From assembly GCA_000702245.1 (NCBI GenBank), contig KL370879.1, positions 281,443 to 345,442 of the forward strand: DNA of 64,000 nucleotides, given 5' to 3'. The translations under genes and the position numbers were made by a program. Below the pieces are notes generated by a model that was given only the letters and a program-made list of their open reading frames with translations, was not told the DNA's origin and did not search any database. Source of the stretch: Lachnospiraceae bacterium C6A11. GTDB lineage: Bacteria; Bacillota; Clostridia; Lachnospirales; Lachnospiraceae. This document shows, piece by piece, positions 24,509 through 33,211 of this stretch (its first letter is position 1; every line of letters starts with the position of its first letter).

Positions 24509-25639
24509 TTATTTATTCTCTTCAAAGCCCTGAAGTCTCATCTTTTTATACTCTGTGAAACGATGTTCTTCGATAGCTTCGCGAATTTCTCTCATCATAT
24601 TATTATAAAACCATAAATTATGCAAGACACAAAATCTAAGCCCGAGCATTTCGTCTGCTTTCATGAGATGTCTGATATACGCTCTTGTATACCTCTTACA
24701 TACCGGACAGCCGCAATCCTCAGCAATCGGCGAATCATCAAGCTCGTATTTTTTATTCTTGATATTCAGCTTACCGCGGTTTGTGTAAACCTGTCCGTGG
24801 CGGCCGTTTCTTGAAGGATAAACACAGTCAAAGAAATCGATTCCTCTGTCTACTGCTTCAAGGATATTTGCAGGCGTTCCGACGCCCATAAGATAAGTTG
24901 GCTTGTTCTGCGGAAGATGCGGCACAGTTACATCAAGTATGTGATACATCTCCTCATGGCTTTCTCCTACAGCGAGTCCTCCCACAGCATAGCCCGGAAG
25001 ATCAAGCTCACTAATCCTTTTTGCATGATCTATACGGATATCATCTATAACGCCACCCTGATTGATACCGAACAGAAACTGCTCTTTATTTATGGTATCC
25101 TCCATGTTGTTAAGCTCGTTAATCTTGTCCCTGCATCTTATCAGCCATCTGTAGGTTCTCTCAACGGACTTCTCGATATAGCTCCTCTCCGCCTTGGCAG
25201 GAGGACACTCATCAAATGCCATCGCAATGGTGGACGCAAGGTTAGACTGTATCGTCATGCTCTCCTCAGGACCCATAAATATCTTACGTCCGTCAATATG
25301 AGAATTGAAGGTTACACCCTCTTCCTTGATATTTCTGAGCTTTGCAAGAGAATACACCTGAAATCCACCCGAATCCGTTAGAATAGGCTTCTTCCAGTCC
25401 GTGAACCGGTGGAGTCCTCCCAGCTTCTTAACTATCTCATCTCCCGGTCTGACGTGAAGATGATAGGTGTTGCAGAGCATCACCTCTGTATTTATTTCCT
25501 CTAAATCAGAGGTAGCCACGGCACCTTTAATTGCCGCGGCTGTTCCTACATTCATAAATACCGGAGTCTGTATGTCTCCGTGAGGTGTTGAAAATACACC
25601 CCTTTTTGCTTTTCCATCTGTTGTAATAAGTTTGTACAT
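24509..25639 (-). CDS. tgt: tRNA-guanine(34) transglycosylase (queuine/preQ1 inserting)
   Basis: A 376-residue enzyme exchanging G34 in GUN anticodons for preQ1. It shows GVFSTPHGDIQTPVFMNVGT, the nucleophile region LTDSGGFQVYSL, FGINQGG, AVGGLAVGE, the catalytic DCVYPSRNGRHG and the C-terminal zinc site (CGCPVCKRYTRAYIRHL with a later Cys and His). Its ATG overlaps the htrA stop codon as TAATG, so translation is probably coupled to htrA. Confidence 0.97.
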   Translation of the reverse strand: MYKLITTDGKAKRGVFSTPHGDIQTPVFMNVGTAAAIKGAVATSDLEEINTEVMLCNTYHLHVRPGDEIVKKLGGLHRFTDWKKPILTDSGGFQVYSLAKLRNIKEEGVTFNSHIDGRKIFMGPEESMTIQSNLASTIAMAFDECPPAKAERSYIEKSVERTYRWLIRCRDKINELNNMEDTINKEQFLFGINQGGVIDDIRIDHAKRISELDLPGYAVGGLAVGESHEEMYHILDVTVPHLPQNKPTYLMGVGTPANILEAVDRGIDFFDCVYPSRNGRHGQVYTNRGKLNIKNKKYELDDSPIAEDCGCPVCKRYTRAYIRHLMKADEMLGLRFCVLHNLWFYNNMMREIREAIEEHRFTEYKKMRLQGFEENK

Positions 25640-27402
25640 TAATCGTCACTGTTTACTGAAAATCCAAGCTCGACTTCCAGTTCTACTTTCTTATAATTGC
25701 CTCTGTCGTCTGCACGATATACGACGATACCAACCTTGTCGCCTTCCTTATGCGCCTCGATCAGTTTCTGAAGCTCCTCATCAGTATATACAGACTTGCC
25801 GCCAAATTCAACTATAATATCTCCTGTGTGGATACCGGCTTTATATGCAGGAGAGCTGCTCTCTACGGATTTGACATATATTCCTTCAGGGAAACCGTAG
25901 ATCTGAGCGTATTCTTTGCTGATATCCGCACCTGTTGTTCCAAGGTAGGTCTTGCCATCCTTGCCTTCAATTATATTTTCAATGATCGACATTGCTCTGT
26001 TGCTTGGGATAGAGAAGCCAACGCCCTCAACCTTGCTGTTAACGTATTTGATTGAATTGATTCCGATAACCTGACCCTTTGAGTTGATGAGTGCGCCGCC
26101 GCTGTTTCCCGGATTGATAGCTGCATCAGTCTGGATAAAGCTTCCGGTTCTGTTCTGGATCTGTCTGTCAAGAGCGCTGATATAACCTACTGTTACAGAC
26201 TGACCGTAACCAAGTGCATTTCCGATTGCGATAACAGGCTCGCCTACAACCAGCTCGTCAGAGTTGCCGACTGCTGCTATCTTGATAGCTTCTGCGGTTG
26301 AATCTTTAAGGTCACTAAAGTCTACCGTTACAACAGCAATATCAGCAGATGCATCGTAGCCCTTAACTCTTGCCTTAACTATCTCTCCGTCACAGAAGCC
26401 TACATTTATCTCTGTAGCGCCCTCGATAACATGATAGTTTGTAGCTATGTAAAGCTGCTCGTCACTCTTGCCTATGATTATTCCTGAGCCTGCACCGGTG
26501 GATTCCTGTTCAAACTCCTGGAAATAATACTGATACGTAGTAGTTACCGTTGTCGTAATAGAAACGATGGACGGCTGCGCATCCGCTGCAATCTGAGCAA
26601 CATCATAGTTCATCGTACCTGCCGAGCTGCTGACATCAGATACCTGCTGTGCTATAACAGCATTCGACTTTGCTGATGTCGACTCTGTATTTGATTTCTC
26701 ATTCTTGCCGCTGCCGAGAAGTGCATTCACTCCGTAGAAGGAGCCACCTGCCACTACTCCGAAGAGAAGAGCTGCTGCCGTAAGCTTCAGGAAACCCAGC
26801 TTACCTTTCTTCCTCTCCTTAACTGCCGGCCTTTTTTCCTCAACTACCGACTCTGTCAGTTTATCATCTGAGCCTTGTCCCTGCACTGATTTTGCTGTCT
26901 GATCAATATGACTATCCGAGAAGATACTTTCCGGCTTCTTTGTTCCGGGACGTCTGTATTCTCCGATATCGCCCGTCAGGTTCTCATCGCGTCTGTACTC
27001 ACCCATCTGGCCTCTGCTGTACGATGGATCCACACTGCTCTGAGCAGGCATAGCAGGCTGCTGACTGATATTGTTTTGCGGTCTGGCAAATCTGCTGTTA
27101 TCGGTACTTCCGTAAATACTTGCACCGTTCATCTGCTGAGGATTTTGAATCGGCTGAGAATTTTGAATCGGCTGTGGCTGCACAGGCTGTGGCTGCTGCA
27201 CCGGAGCCTGTCTGTTCTGCCTTCCCGACAGATCCAGATACACGCCGCTCTGGTCAGTATTCTTCGTTCCTTCGTAGTAATCCCTGCCGCTGTATTTGTC
27301 AGAGAAATCGGTCTGTTGATTGTTGTTGTATTTCAGCCCTGATGTATTGGTCGAAAAGATATTGTTATTATCCTTGTTTGTATAAAACTGATTATCGTCC
27401 AA
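25639..27402 (-). CDS. HtrA/DegP-type membrane serine protease with long N-terminal tail
   Basis: About 587 residues. The N-terminal ~200 residues are polar, Gln/Asn/Pro-rich and disordered, and should be cytoplasmic. A transmembrane helix follows (LTAAALLFGVVAGGSFYGV). The trypsin-like domain carries the triad His (ATNYHVIEG), Asp (DASADIAVVTVD) and Ser (NPGNSGGALINS), and a PDZ domain forms the C-terminus. It degrades or refolds damaged exported proteins. The TTG at 27402 is chosen because AAGGAG directly abuts the ATG at 27411 but is nine bases from the TTG. It overlaps tgt by one base. Confidence 0.93.
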   Translation of the reverse strand: MDDNQFYTNKDNNNIFSTNTSGLKYNNNQQTDFSDKYSGRDYYEGTKNTDQSGVYLDLSGRQNRQAPVQQPQPVQPQPIQNSQPIQNPQQMNGASIYGSTDNSRFARPQNNISQQPAMPAQSSVDPSYSRGQMGEYRRDENLTGDIGEYRRPGTKKPESIFSDSHIDQTAKSVQGQGSDDKLTESVVEEKRPAVKERKKGKLGFLKLTAAALLFGVVAGGSFYGVNALLGSGKNEKSNTESTSAKSNAVIAQQVSDVSSSAGTMNYDVAQIAADAQPSIVSITTTVTTTYQYYFQEFEQESTGAGSGIIIGKSDEQLYIATNYHVIEGATEINVGFCDGEIVKARVKGYDASADIAVVTVDFSDLKDSTAEAIKIAAVGNSDELVVGEPVIAIGNALGYGQSVTVGYISALDRQIQNRTGSFIQTDAAINPGNSGGALINSKGQVIGINSIKYVNSKVEGVGFSIPSNRAMSIIENIIEGKDGKTYLGTTGADISKEYAQIYGFPEGIYVKSVESSSPAYKAGIHTGDIIVEFGGKSVYTDEELQKLIEAHKEGDKVGIVVYRADDRGNYKKVELEVELGFSVNSDD

Positions 27403-27516
27403 AGAAATCATCTCCTTATGTTTGATCTGAATTTAATATAACATCTAAATGTGTCCATTCTGTGTAAACCTTGTTTTTATTTTTTGAACACTCGGTGTCT
27501 AAATAGCGAAATTAAC

Positions 27517-27545
27517 TTGTCTTTAGAGTAAATCCAATATAAAAT
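27517..27545 (+). promoter_or_regulatory. Candidate promoter of the ABC exporter operon
   Basis: TTGTCT (27517-27522) and TAAAAT (27540-27545), 17 bp apart, 43 bp before the first gene, in the 186-bp divergent spacer with htrA. Confidence 0.5.
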
Positions 27546-27588
27546 ACAATTTGGTATATTAATCTCTATTATAGTAAAGAGGTATCAT

Positions 27589-28272
27589 ATGTTAAAGATT
27601 GATAAGCTGTCACTCAGCTACAAGAATAAAAAGGTCATAAATGAGGCTTCCCTCGATGTTGACTACGGCACGATAATTGGTCTTCTCGGCGCAAACGGCT
27701 CCGGTAAATCAACGCTTCTTTCTGCTATAGCAGGTGTGAAGAAGCCGGACAGTGGTGATGTTTTACTGGATGACCTGAGCCTCAGTCAGAATCCGTCTGC
27801 CTATCGTAAGAATTTCGGATACGTAACTCAGGAGAATCCGCTTATTCCGGAGCTCACTGCGGTTGATAATCTGAAGATATGGACACCGATGAATACTGCC
27901 CAGATAAAGCAGACCCTGTCATCTCTTCCGCTCTCCAGACTTGGTGTTTCGGCGTTTGCGGATGTTAAGGTTAAGAGTATGTCCGGAGGTATGAAGAAGC
28001 GCCTTGCTCTCACCTCCATACTTATGAATAAGCCTATGGTGCTTCTGATGGATGAGCCATTCTCTGCCCTCGACATGGTAGCACGTCACGATATCCTTGA
28101 ATACGTTATCTCCTTCAAGCAGGCCGGCGGCATCGTCATCCTTGCTTCCCATGAGGAAAGCGCTCTCAAGGCTTGTGACAAAGTATATCTGATAGATAGC
28201 GGAAACGTCTCACTCGTAGAAGAAGGAGACGGAAACTTCGTAGACATTTTAAGAAAGAGTTCAACAAAATGA
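27589..28272 (+). CDS. ABC exporter ATP-binding protein
   Basis: A 227-residue nucleotide-binding subunit with Walker A GANGSGKST, Q-loop VTQEN, signature MSGGMKKRLA, Walker B VLLMDEPFSALD and H-loop LASHEES. The first of three plus-strand genes; it overlaps the next by ATGA. With two ABC-2-type permeases it forms an exporter, substrate unknown. Such transporters often handle peptides, antibiotics or cell-wall intermediates. Confidence 0.95.
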   Translation: MLKIDKLSLSYKNKKVINEASLDVDYGTIIGLLGANGSGKSTLLSAIAGVKKPDSGDVLLDDLSLSQNPSAYRKNFGYVTQENPLIPELTAVDNLKIWTPMNTAQIKQTLSSLPLSRLGVSAFADVKVKSMSGGMKKRLALTSILMNKPMVLLMDEPFSALDMVARHDILEYVISFKQAGGIVILASHEESALKACDKVYLIDSGNVSLVEEGDGNFVDILRKSSTK

Positions 28273-29372
28273 AAAGCAGCTTTATGCGCCTCTGGCGCGC
28301 AGATACAAAAAGAGCTTCCAGACTCATTCCAAGTGTATTTATAACCGCCCTTATCTTCGCTCTCACAGCGGGGCTTCTTCTTGCGTATTCGGAAGATCTG
28401 ATCTACAGCAAGGAGTCCTTCGCAGCAGTTTCGGTTGGCATGTATATGCCTGAGCAGAGTTCGGAGAATGATTCGGCCATGAACTTCGCTAGAAATATGG
28501 ACAGTATTAAAGAATCGGCCGACATAGTCGAAATCAAGAGTGTTGAAGAAGGTAAGGCAATGGTTAAGAACGGTGAGATAACCGCTCTCATCATCTTCCC
28601 TGAGAATTTCATAAACAGCCTCTACGGCGGCGATGCTGAGCCTATCAAGGTTCTCTTTAACGAAAATATGTCTCTTGAGGAGCATCTCGTAAACGATATG
28701 ATCTATCTCGCATCGGAAATACTTGGCGTGGCTCAGACCGCTTATCGTTATTACAACATCATCCTTAAGGATGTATCTGCTGATGACGATGTTCGAGACA
28801 AGCTGACAGACGACCTTGACAACAGGAATCTCTCCTATGTTGCATCAAGAAATCTTCTTTTTGATATCCAGAATATCAATTCATCAACCTCGCACAATCT
28901 GAGGGAAACTCTCACGGCATCATTTATATTTATCATTCTGATGTTGATGTGTTTCCAGATAACAGGCTTCTACAAAAGCTACAACACCTCATTCATGATG
29001 CGCCAGGTCAAGGAAGGCGGCGGAGCTGTATCAATGTTCTTCTCAAGACTCTTATCAGGCTCGATGATACTCTACAACGTATATCTTCTGATATTTGTAC
29101 TTCTACTTGTCGCCGGAACAAAGCCAAACTTTCTTTCACTGATCACAATGATACCGGTTGTTGTTCTCTCTGCAGCGATCACACTGTTCGCAGCGATGCT
29201 GTTTAAGTCAGAGCACCTTGCAAACGGTACCTTATTCATACTTACGATACTTGTTGTTTATCTCGCAGGCGGCCTCATCCCGCTGATTCTGATGCCGAAA
29301 TTCCTTCAGACTGCGGCTGCGGCCAATCCGTTCACCTACCTGCTGAAATATATATTATGGAGTGTTTACTAA
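28269..29372 (+). CDS. ABC-2-type transporter permease (first)
   Basis: A 367-residue membrane protein with one N-terminal helix, a large extracytoplasmic domain (about residues 40-210) and five or six C-terminal helices, the layout of YhgE/ABC-2 exporters. The extracellular part contains GKAMVKNGEITALIIFPENF, a motif shared in spirit with the second permease (GKANVGFVIPEGFF). It starts in the stop codon of the ATPase gene. Confidence 0.9.
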   Translation: MKSSFMRLWRADTKRASRLIPSVFITALIFALTAGLLLAYSEDLIYSKESFAAVSVGMYMPEQSSENDSAMNFARNMDSIKESADIVEIKSVEEGKAMVKNGEITALIIFPENFINSLYGGDAEPIKVLFNENMSLEEHLVNDMIYLASEILGVAQTAYRYYNIILKDVSADDDVRDKLTDDLDNRNLSYVASRNLLFDIQNINSSTSHNLRETLTASFIFIILMLMCFQITGFYKSYNTSFMMRQVKEGGGAVSMFFSRLLSGSMILYNVYLLIFVLLLVAGTKPNFLSLITMIPVVVLSAAITLFAAMLFKSEHLANGTLFILTILVVYLAGGLIPLILMPKFLQTAAAANPFTYLLKYILWSVY

Positions 29373-29375
29373 GAG

Positions 29376-30446
29376 ATGAAGTTATTTATGAACAGACTGT
29401 ATATCATGCTTAAGAGGACGCTGATGCAGCCTCTTTATATAGGTATGCTCGCTACTCTGATCGTCATGTCCGTGATATACGTAAATATACCTGAAAAGAA
29501 TAAAACTCTCTACGTTCCTGCGGCCGTCTGCTGCTACGACACTTCCATGGAGGCACAGGAATTTGCCAAGTCCATCTACTCATCGAATTCGATCTATCAC
29601 TTCTACGAAGTTGATTCCGAGGAGCAGGTCAGAAAGGATGTTCTCAGCGGCAAGGCAAATGTTGGCTTCGTTATTCCTGAAGGCTTCTTTGCTGCCTCTG
29701 TTCACTTTAATGACGCCAAGCAGATCATAGAATATACGACCAACTCTTCTCGTCTTCCGAACGTGGGACACGAGCTTTTCTTCAGTAAGCTTTTCAAGAT
29801 GATCTCCTTCAGAATTGTTCTCGAGGAACTTGATAATAATCTCCTTCCGATCCTTTCAAATACAACCAAAGAAGGCTATTCTCCTGCAGAGAGGCTTGAA
29901 GAGATCAAGGCTGAGCTTGCAGAAATATATTTTACATCCAAGGATGAATCCGGCGTTTACGAAAGCCAGTTCACTGACAGTGACAGCTATGATTCCATGA
30001 CCGTTAAAAATAAGTCCGAGCTTCCGATACGTAAGTTTGCGGCGCTCTTCATATTTGTTGTTGCGCTTCTCGGAACCTCTGCTTATCTTACAGATAAAGA
30101 GAAGAATATATATCTTCTCGCAGGTAGGGGTGAAAGATTCCAGCTGAGGATAGCGCACATCCTTGCTTCTATCCTGCCTATCTCCTTTGCCGCGTACATC
30201 TCACTCCTGATAATAAAAGAAATGCATCCCGGAACGCTTCTTCTCAGGATGCTTCTATACATGCTTTATGTTAGTTTATTCTCGGTTGTCATCGGCGCCG
30301 TACTCAGAAAGAGCAGTTACTTCTACAGGGTGCTGCCGGTGATACTGGTGCTTACGCTTGTCTTCAGTGGGGTGTTCTTCGATATTGGAAAATACAACGA
30401 CCTTATGAAGAATCTTTCGATGATCTTCCCACCGTATTTCTTTTAA
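29376..30446 (+). CDS. ABC-2-type transporter permease (second)
   Basis: A 356-residue membrane protein with the same organisation as its neighbour: one N-terminal helix, an extracytoplasmic domain of ~200 residues and five or six C-terminal helices. The two permeases are probably the halves of a heterodimer. It starts three bases after the previous stop with little ribosome site, so translation is likely coupled. A strong terminator follows. Confidence 0.9.
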   Translation: MKLFMNRLYIMLKRTLMQPLYIGMLATLIVMSVIYVNIPEKNKTLYVPAAVCCYDTSMEAQEFAKSIYSSNSIYHFYEVDSEEQVRKDVLSGKANVGFVIPEGFFAASVHFNDAKQIIEYTTNSSRLPNVGHELFFSKLFKMISFRIVLEELDNNLLPILSNTTKEGYSPAERLEEIKAELAEIYFTSKDESGVYESQFTDSDSYDSMTVKNKSELPIRKFAALFIFVVALLGTSAYLTDKEKNIYLLAGRGERFQLRIAHILASILPISFAAYISLLIIKEMHPGTLLLRMLLYMLYVSLFSVVIGAVLRKSSYFYRVLPVILVLTLVFSGVFFDIGKYNDLMKNLSMIFPPYFF

Positions 30447-30465
30447 TTGGTATTTTATAACGAAT

Positions 30466-30521
30466 GTCTGGCTGCAACAGTATTTCGCCCTTCGCTGAAA
30501 TACTGTTACAGCCAGACTGTT
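30466..30521 (+). terminator. Terminator of the ABC exporter operon
   Basis: A 21-bp stem with one mismatch (arms 30466-30486 and 30497-30517) and a 10-nt loop, followed by TGTTTTATT. It lies between convergent genes and may also slow the opposite strand. Confidence 0.85.
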
Positions 30522-30552
30522 TTATTAGGTATATTACATACGTATTAAATGA

Positions 30553-31173
30553 TTATCGATAGGTGTCGCTATCGAAAGTGACTTGGACGCGTGCGGAGGT
30601 GAGCTCCGTAATCTTCTTCTTGAAGGTCTCGGCTTCTTCATAAGGCACGTAGATGAGCTGCTCGACCTTATCGGTGAAGATGGCCGGGTCAGCTTCGTAA
30701 CCGGCGGTGGAAACGAGAAAGTTAACCTTACCGGTGTCGGTGTAATCCATAACGAGGCGAACTATCATCTTATGAGCGACTGTGTGGATATCGCTGGCTG
30801 ACATGGCTGCCTTGGCTGCATCGGTGTAAGCTCTCACAAGTCCTCCCGTTCCGAGGAGGGTTCCTCCAAAATACCTTGTAACAACTATACAGATATTATT
30901 CACCTCTGCGCCTCTGATGACATTCAGTATCGGAAGACCTGCAGTTCCCTGCGGCTCTCCGTCATCCGAGAAACGTTCATGCGCCGAACCGTTTTCTTTC
31001 CGTAGTGAAAAGGCAAAACAGTTATGCCTTGCCTGATAGTGTTCTTTTTTGATCTTTTCTACATAGGAAAGGGCTTCTTCCTCGGAAGATATCGGGAAGG
31101 TAACTCCGATAAATCTGGACTTCTTCTCTACTATCTCTCCGGTTCCGCCACTTCTTATTATCTTGTATTCCAT
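30553..31173 (-). CDS. yigZ: YigZ/IMPACT family protein
   Basis: A 206-residue cytoplasmic protein. The N-terminal UPF0029 domain has the family signature in FSDDGEPQGTAGLPILNV and RYFGGTLLGTGGLVRAY. A smaller C-terminal domain (DUF1949) follows. Relatives bind ribosomes or RNA and the eukaryotic member IMPACT affects translation; the bacterial role is unsettled. A modest AAGG ribosome site precedes the ATG. Confidence 0.93.
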   Translation of the reverse strand: MEYKIIRSGGTGEIVEKKSRFIGVTFPISSEEEALSYVEKIKKEHYQARHNCFAFSLRKENGSAHERFSDDGEPQGTAGLPILNVIRGAEVNNICIVVTRYFGGTLLGTGGLVRAYTDAAKAAMSASDIHTVAHKMIVRLVMDYTDTGKVNFLVSTAGYEADPAIFTDKVEQLIYVPYEEAETFKKKITELTSARVQVTFDSDTYR

Positions 31174-31194
31174 ACACTATACCTTAAATAGCAT

Positions 31195-31249
31195 TTCGGA
31201 TTCACATATATACTTCAGACCTCAGTCTCAGCATATATGCGAATCCGAA
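31195..31249 (-). terminator. Long imperfect hairpin after nrdR
   Basis: TTCGGATTC with GAATCCGAA, extended by a CATATAT/ATATATG stem, lies just downstream of the nrdR stop. There is no U-run after it on the minus strand, so it may stabilise or process the mRNA rather than terminate. Confidence 0.45.
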
Positions 31250-31256
31250 TTATATA

Positions 31257-31706
31257 TTATTTCAGCAGCTTCTTCAGCTCATCCATAAATGTATTTACGT
31301 CCTTAAACTCTCTGTAAACGGATGCAAAACGTACATATGCAACCTTATCAAGATCCTTGATACGCTCCATAACGATCTCACCAAGCTCAGAGCTGTCTAC
31401 CTCAAGCTTCTCAAGATTGTAGAGGTCATTTTCGATCTGGTTAACACAGTTCTGGATCTGGCTCGCAGAAACAGGTCTCTTGTGGCATGAACGAAGTATT
31501 CCTTCCTCAAGCTTACTGCGATTAAATGCCTCTCTTGTCTTATCCTTCTTGATTATCATGACAGGGATAGTTTCAACCTTCTCATAGGTTGTAAAGCGCT
31601 TGCCGCACTTATCGCACTGTCTCCTTCTTCTGATTGAGTTTCCGTCATCTGCCGGTCTGGAATCTATAACCCTCGTATCTTCCTCACCACAATATGGACA
31701 CTTCAT
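31257..31706 (-). CDS. nrdR: Ribonucleotide reductase regulator NrdR
   Basis: A 149-residue repressor of ribonucleotide reductase genes. The N-terminal zinc ribbon has CPYC (Cys3, Cys6) and CDKC, with the DNA-binding [13 protein letters not shown], followed by the ATP-cone ([22 protein letters not shown]) that senses ATP/dATP. The length is standard. GAGGAGG precedes the ATG. Confidence 0.97.
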   Translation of the reverse strand: MKCPYCGEEDTRVIDSRPADDGNSIRRRRQCDKCGKRFTTYEKVETIPVMIIKKDKTREAFNRSKLEEGILRSCHKRPVSASQIQNCVNQIENDLYNLEKLEVDSSELGEIVMERIKDLDKVAYVRFASVYREFKDVNTFMDELKKLLK

Positions 31707-31774
31707 GATGTACCTCCTCTTAAATGATCACAGCATAGGAGCTTTCCACCCCATCACTACGCCATGATTTATTT

Positions 31775-32566
31775 TTATGATATAACCTTTGCAGGACACT
31801 TCTTCTCGCAAAGCCCGCAGTTTACACATTTATCGTAATCGATCACAGGCAGATTTCCATCCATGGAAATAGCCTCCTTAGGACAAGCCTTCACGCAGAG
31901 TGTACAGCCGATGCATCCTGCAGAGCATACATTTTTAACATCAAGTCCTCTGTCCTTTGAATTGCACATGATAACATGCGTCTTGTTATAAGGAACCATG
32001 CTGATTATATGTCTCGGACATACAGCAGCACACTTTCCGCAGGCAACGCACTTTTCCTTATCAATGACAGCGATGCCGTCTACTATCTCAATCGCACCAA
32101 ATTCGCAGACAGACTTACATTCACCATAACCCAGGCATCCGAAGGTACATCCCTTAGGACCGCCGTTAGGCGTATTTACTGCTATGCTGCAGACCTTTGG
32201 TCCAACATAGTTGTAGACATCCTTTGCCTTCTCACAGTTTCCCTGACACTTAACCACAGCCACCTTCCTGACTGTTTCGCCTGCCTCTCCTCCAACGATT
32301 GCCGAAATCTTCTCAGCAACAGGAGCTCCGCCTACAGGACATGCATTTACAGGTGCTGTTCCTTCAGCTATTGCGTGTGCCAGACCGTCACAGCCCGGAA
32401 AACCGCAGGCGCCGCAGTTATTGCCCGGAAGGGCTTCACGAACGGCTGTCTCCTTTTCATTTGTCTCAACCTTAAATATCTCTCCGGCCTTGCCAAGCAG
32501 CACTCCTACAAGGATTGCCACACCGCCAATAACGCCGGCAGCTACTAATATTTCAGTATAATCCAT
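31775..32566 (-). CDS. rnfB: Rnf complex subunit B (Fe-S ferredoxin-like)
   Basis: A 263-residue subunit anchored by an N-terminal helix (LVAAGVIGGVAILVGVLLG). It then has the RnfB cluster GNNCGACGFPGCDG and three or four further cluster sites (GECKSVC, CVACGKCAAVCP, CIGCTLCVKACP, CVNCGLCEKKCP). It receives electrons from ferredoxin for the Rnf chain to NAD, coupled to ion pumping. The start at 32566 (MDYTEILVAAG) is chosen for its GGAG site. It is the last gene of the rnf operon here. Confidence 0.96.
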   Translation of the reverse strand: MDYTEILVAAGVIGGVAILVGVLLGKAGEIFKVETNEKETAVREALPGNNCGACGFPGCDGLAHAIAEGTAPVNACPVGGAPVAEKISAIVGGEAGETVRKVAVVKCQGNCEKAKDVYNYVGPKVCSIAVNTPNGGPKGCTFGCLGYGECKSVCEFGAIEIVDGIAVIDKEKCVACGKCAAVCPRHIISMVPYNKTHVIMCNSKDRGLDVKNVCSAGCIGCTLCVKACPKEAISMDGNLPVIDYDKCVNCGLCEKKCPAKVIS

Positions 32567-32638
32567 AATTAACTCCACTTTATCTTCAATCGGACTTAAC
32601 TGCAGGCTCTCACCCACATCAGTTACCATCCGATATAT

Positions 32639-33211
32639 TTACAGCAGTCCTGAAAATCCATTAAATGCAAGTGCCATAAGTCCTGCGGCAAGGAGTATCA
32701 TAGGTCCTCCCTTGAGCGCTTCAGGAACATCATTGTCCTCAGTCTTCTCTCTGATACTTGCAAGAAGGACTATAGCTATCGCAAAGCCTACTGCCGAGAA
32801 CATTCCGTTAAGTATGCTCTTTCCAACAGACAGCTCATCCTTCACGTTACTGATTGCGATACCGAGTACTGCGCAGTTTGTTGTGATGAGCGGAAGGTAA
32901 ACACCGAGTGCTTTGTAGAGCGATCTTACCTTCTTCTTCAGGAACATTTCAACGAACTGAACAAGTCCGGCAATTACAAGGATAAAGGCTATCGTATTCA
33001 GATACTCGATTCCCAGCGGAACAAGCACATAATAATACAGTATGCTTGTAACCGTCGATGCCAGTGTCATGACAAATATAACCGCTGCGCCCATTCCCGC
33101 CGCAGTCTTGGTATTCTTCGAAACACCCAGGAAAGGACAGAGGCCCTGGAACTGAACAAGGACAACGTTATTTACAAGTGCAGCTGAAACCGCAAACAAA
33201 AATACGTTCAT
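32639..33211 (-). CDS. rnfA: Rnf complex subunit A
   Basis: A 190-residue integral membrane protein with six hydrophobic segments, opening MNVFLFAVSAALVNNVVLVQ and carrying GLCPFLGVSKN and TNCAVLGIAI, the Cys motifs of RnfA. RnfA and RnfE are inverted-topology homologues holding an intramembrane Fe-S centre. Its ATG overlaps the rnfE stop by one base (TAATG). Confidence 0.97.
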   Translation of the reverse strand: MNVFLFAVSAALVNNVVLVQFQGLCPFLGVSKNTKTAAGMGAAVIFVMTLASTVTSILYYYVLVPLGIEYLNTIAFILVIAGLVQFVEMFLKKKVRSLYKALGVYLPLITTNCAVLGIAISNVKDELSVGKSILNGMFSAVGFAIAIVLLASIREKTEDNDVPEALKGGPMILLAAGLMALAFNGFSGLL

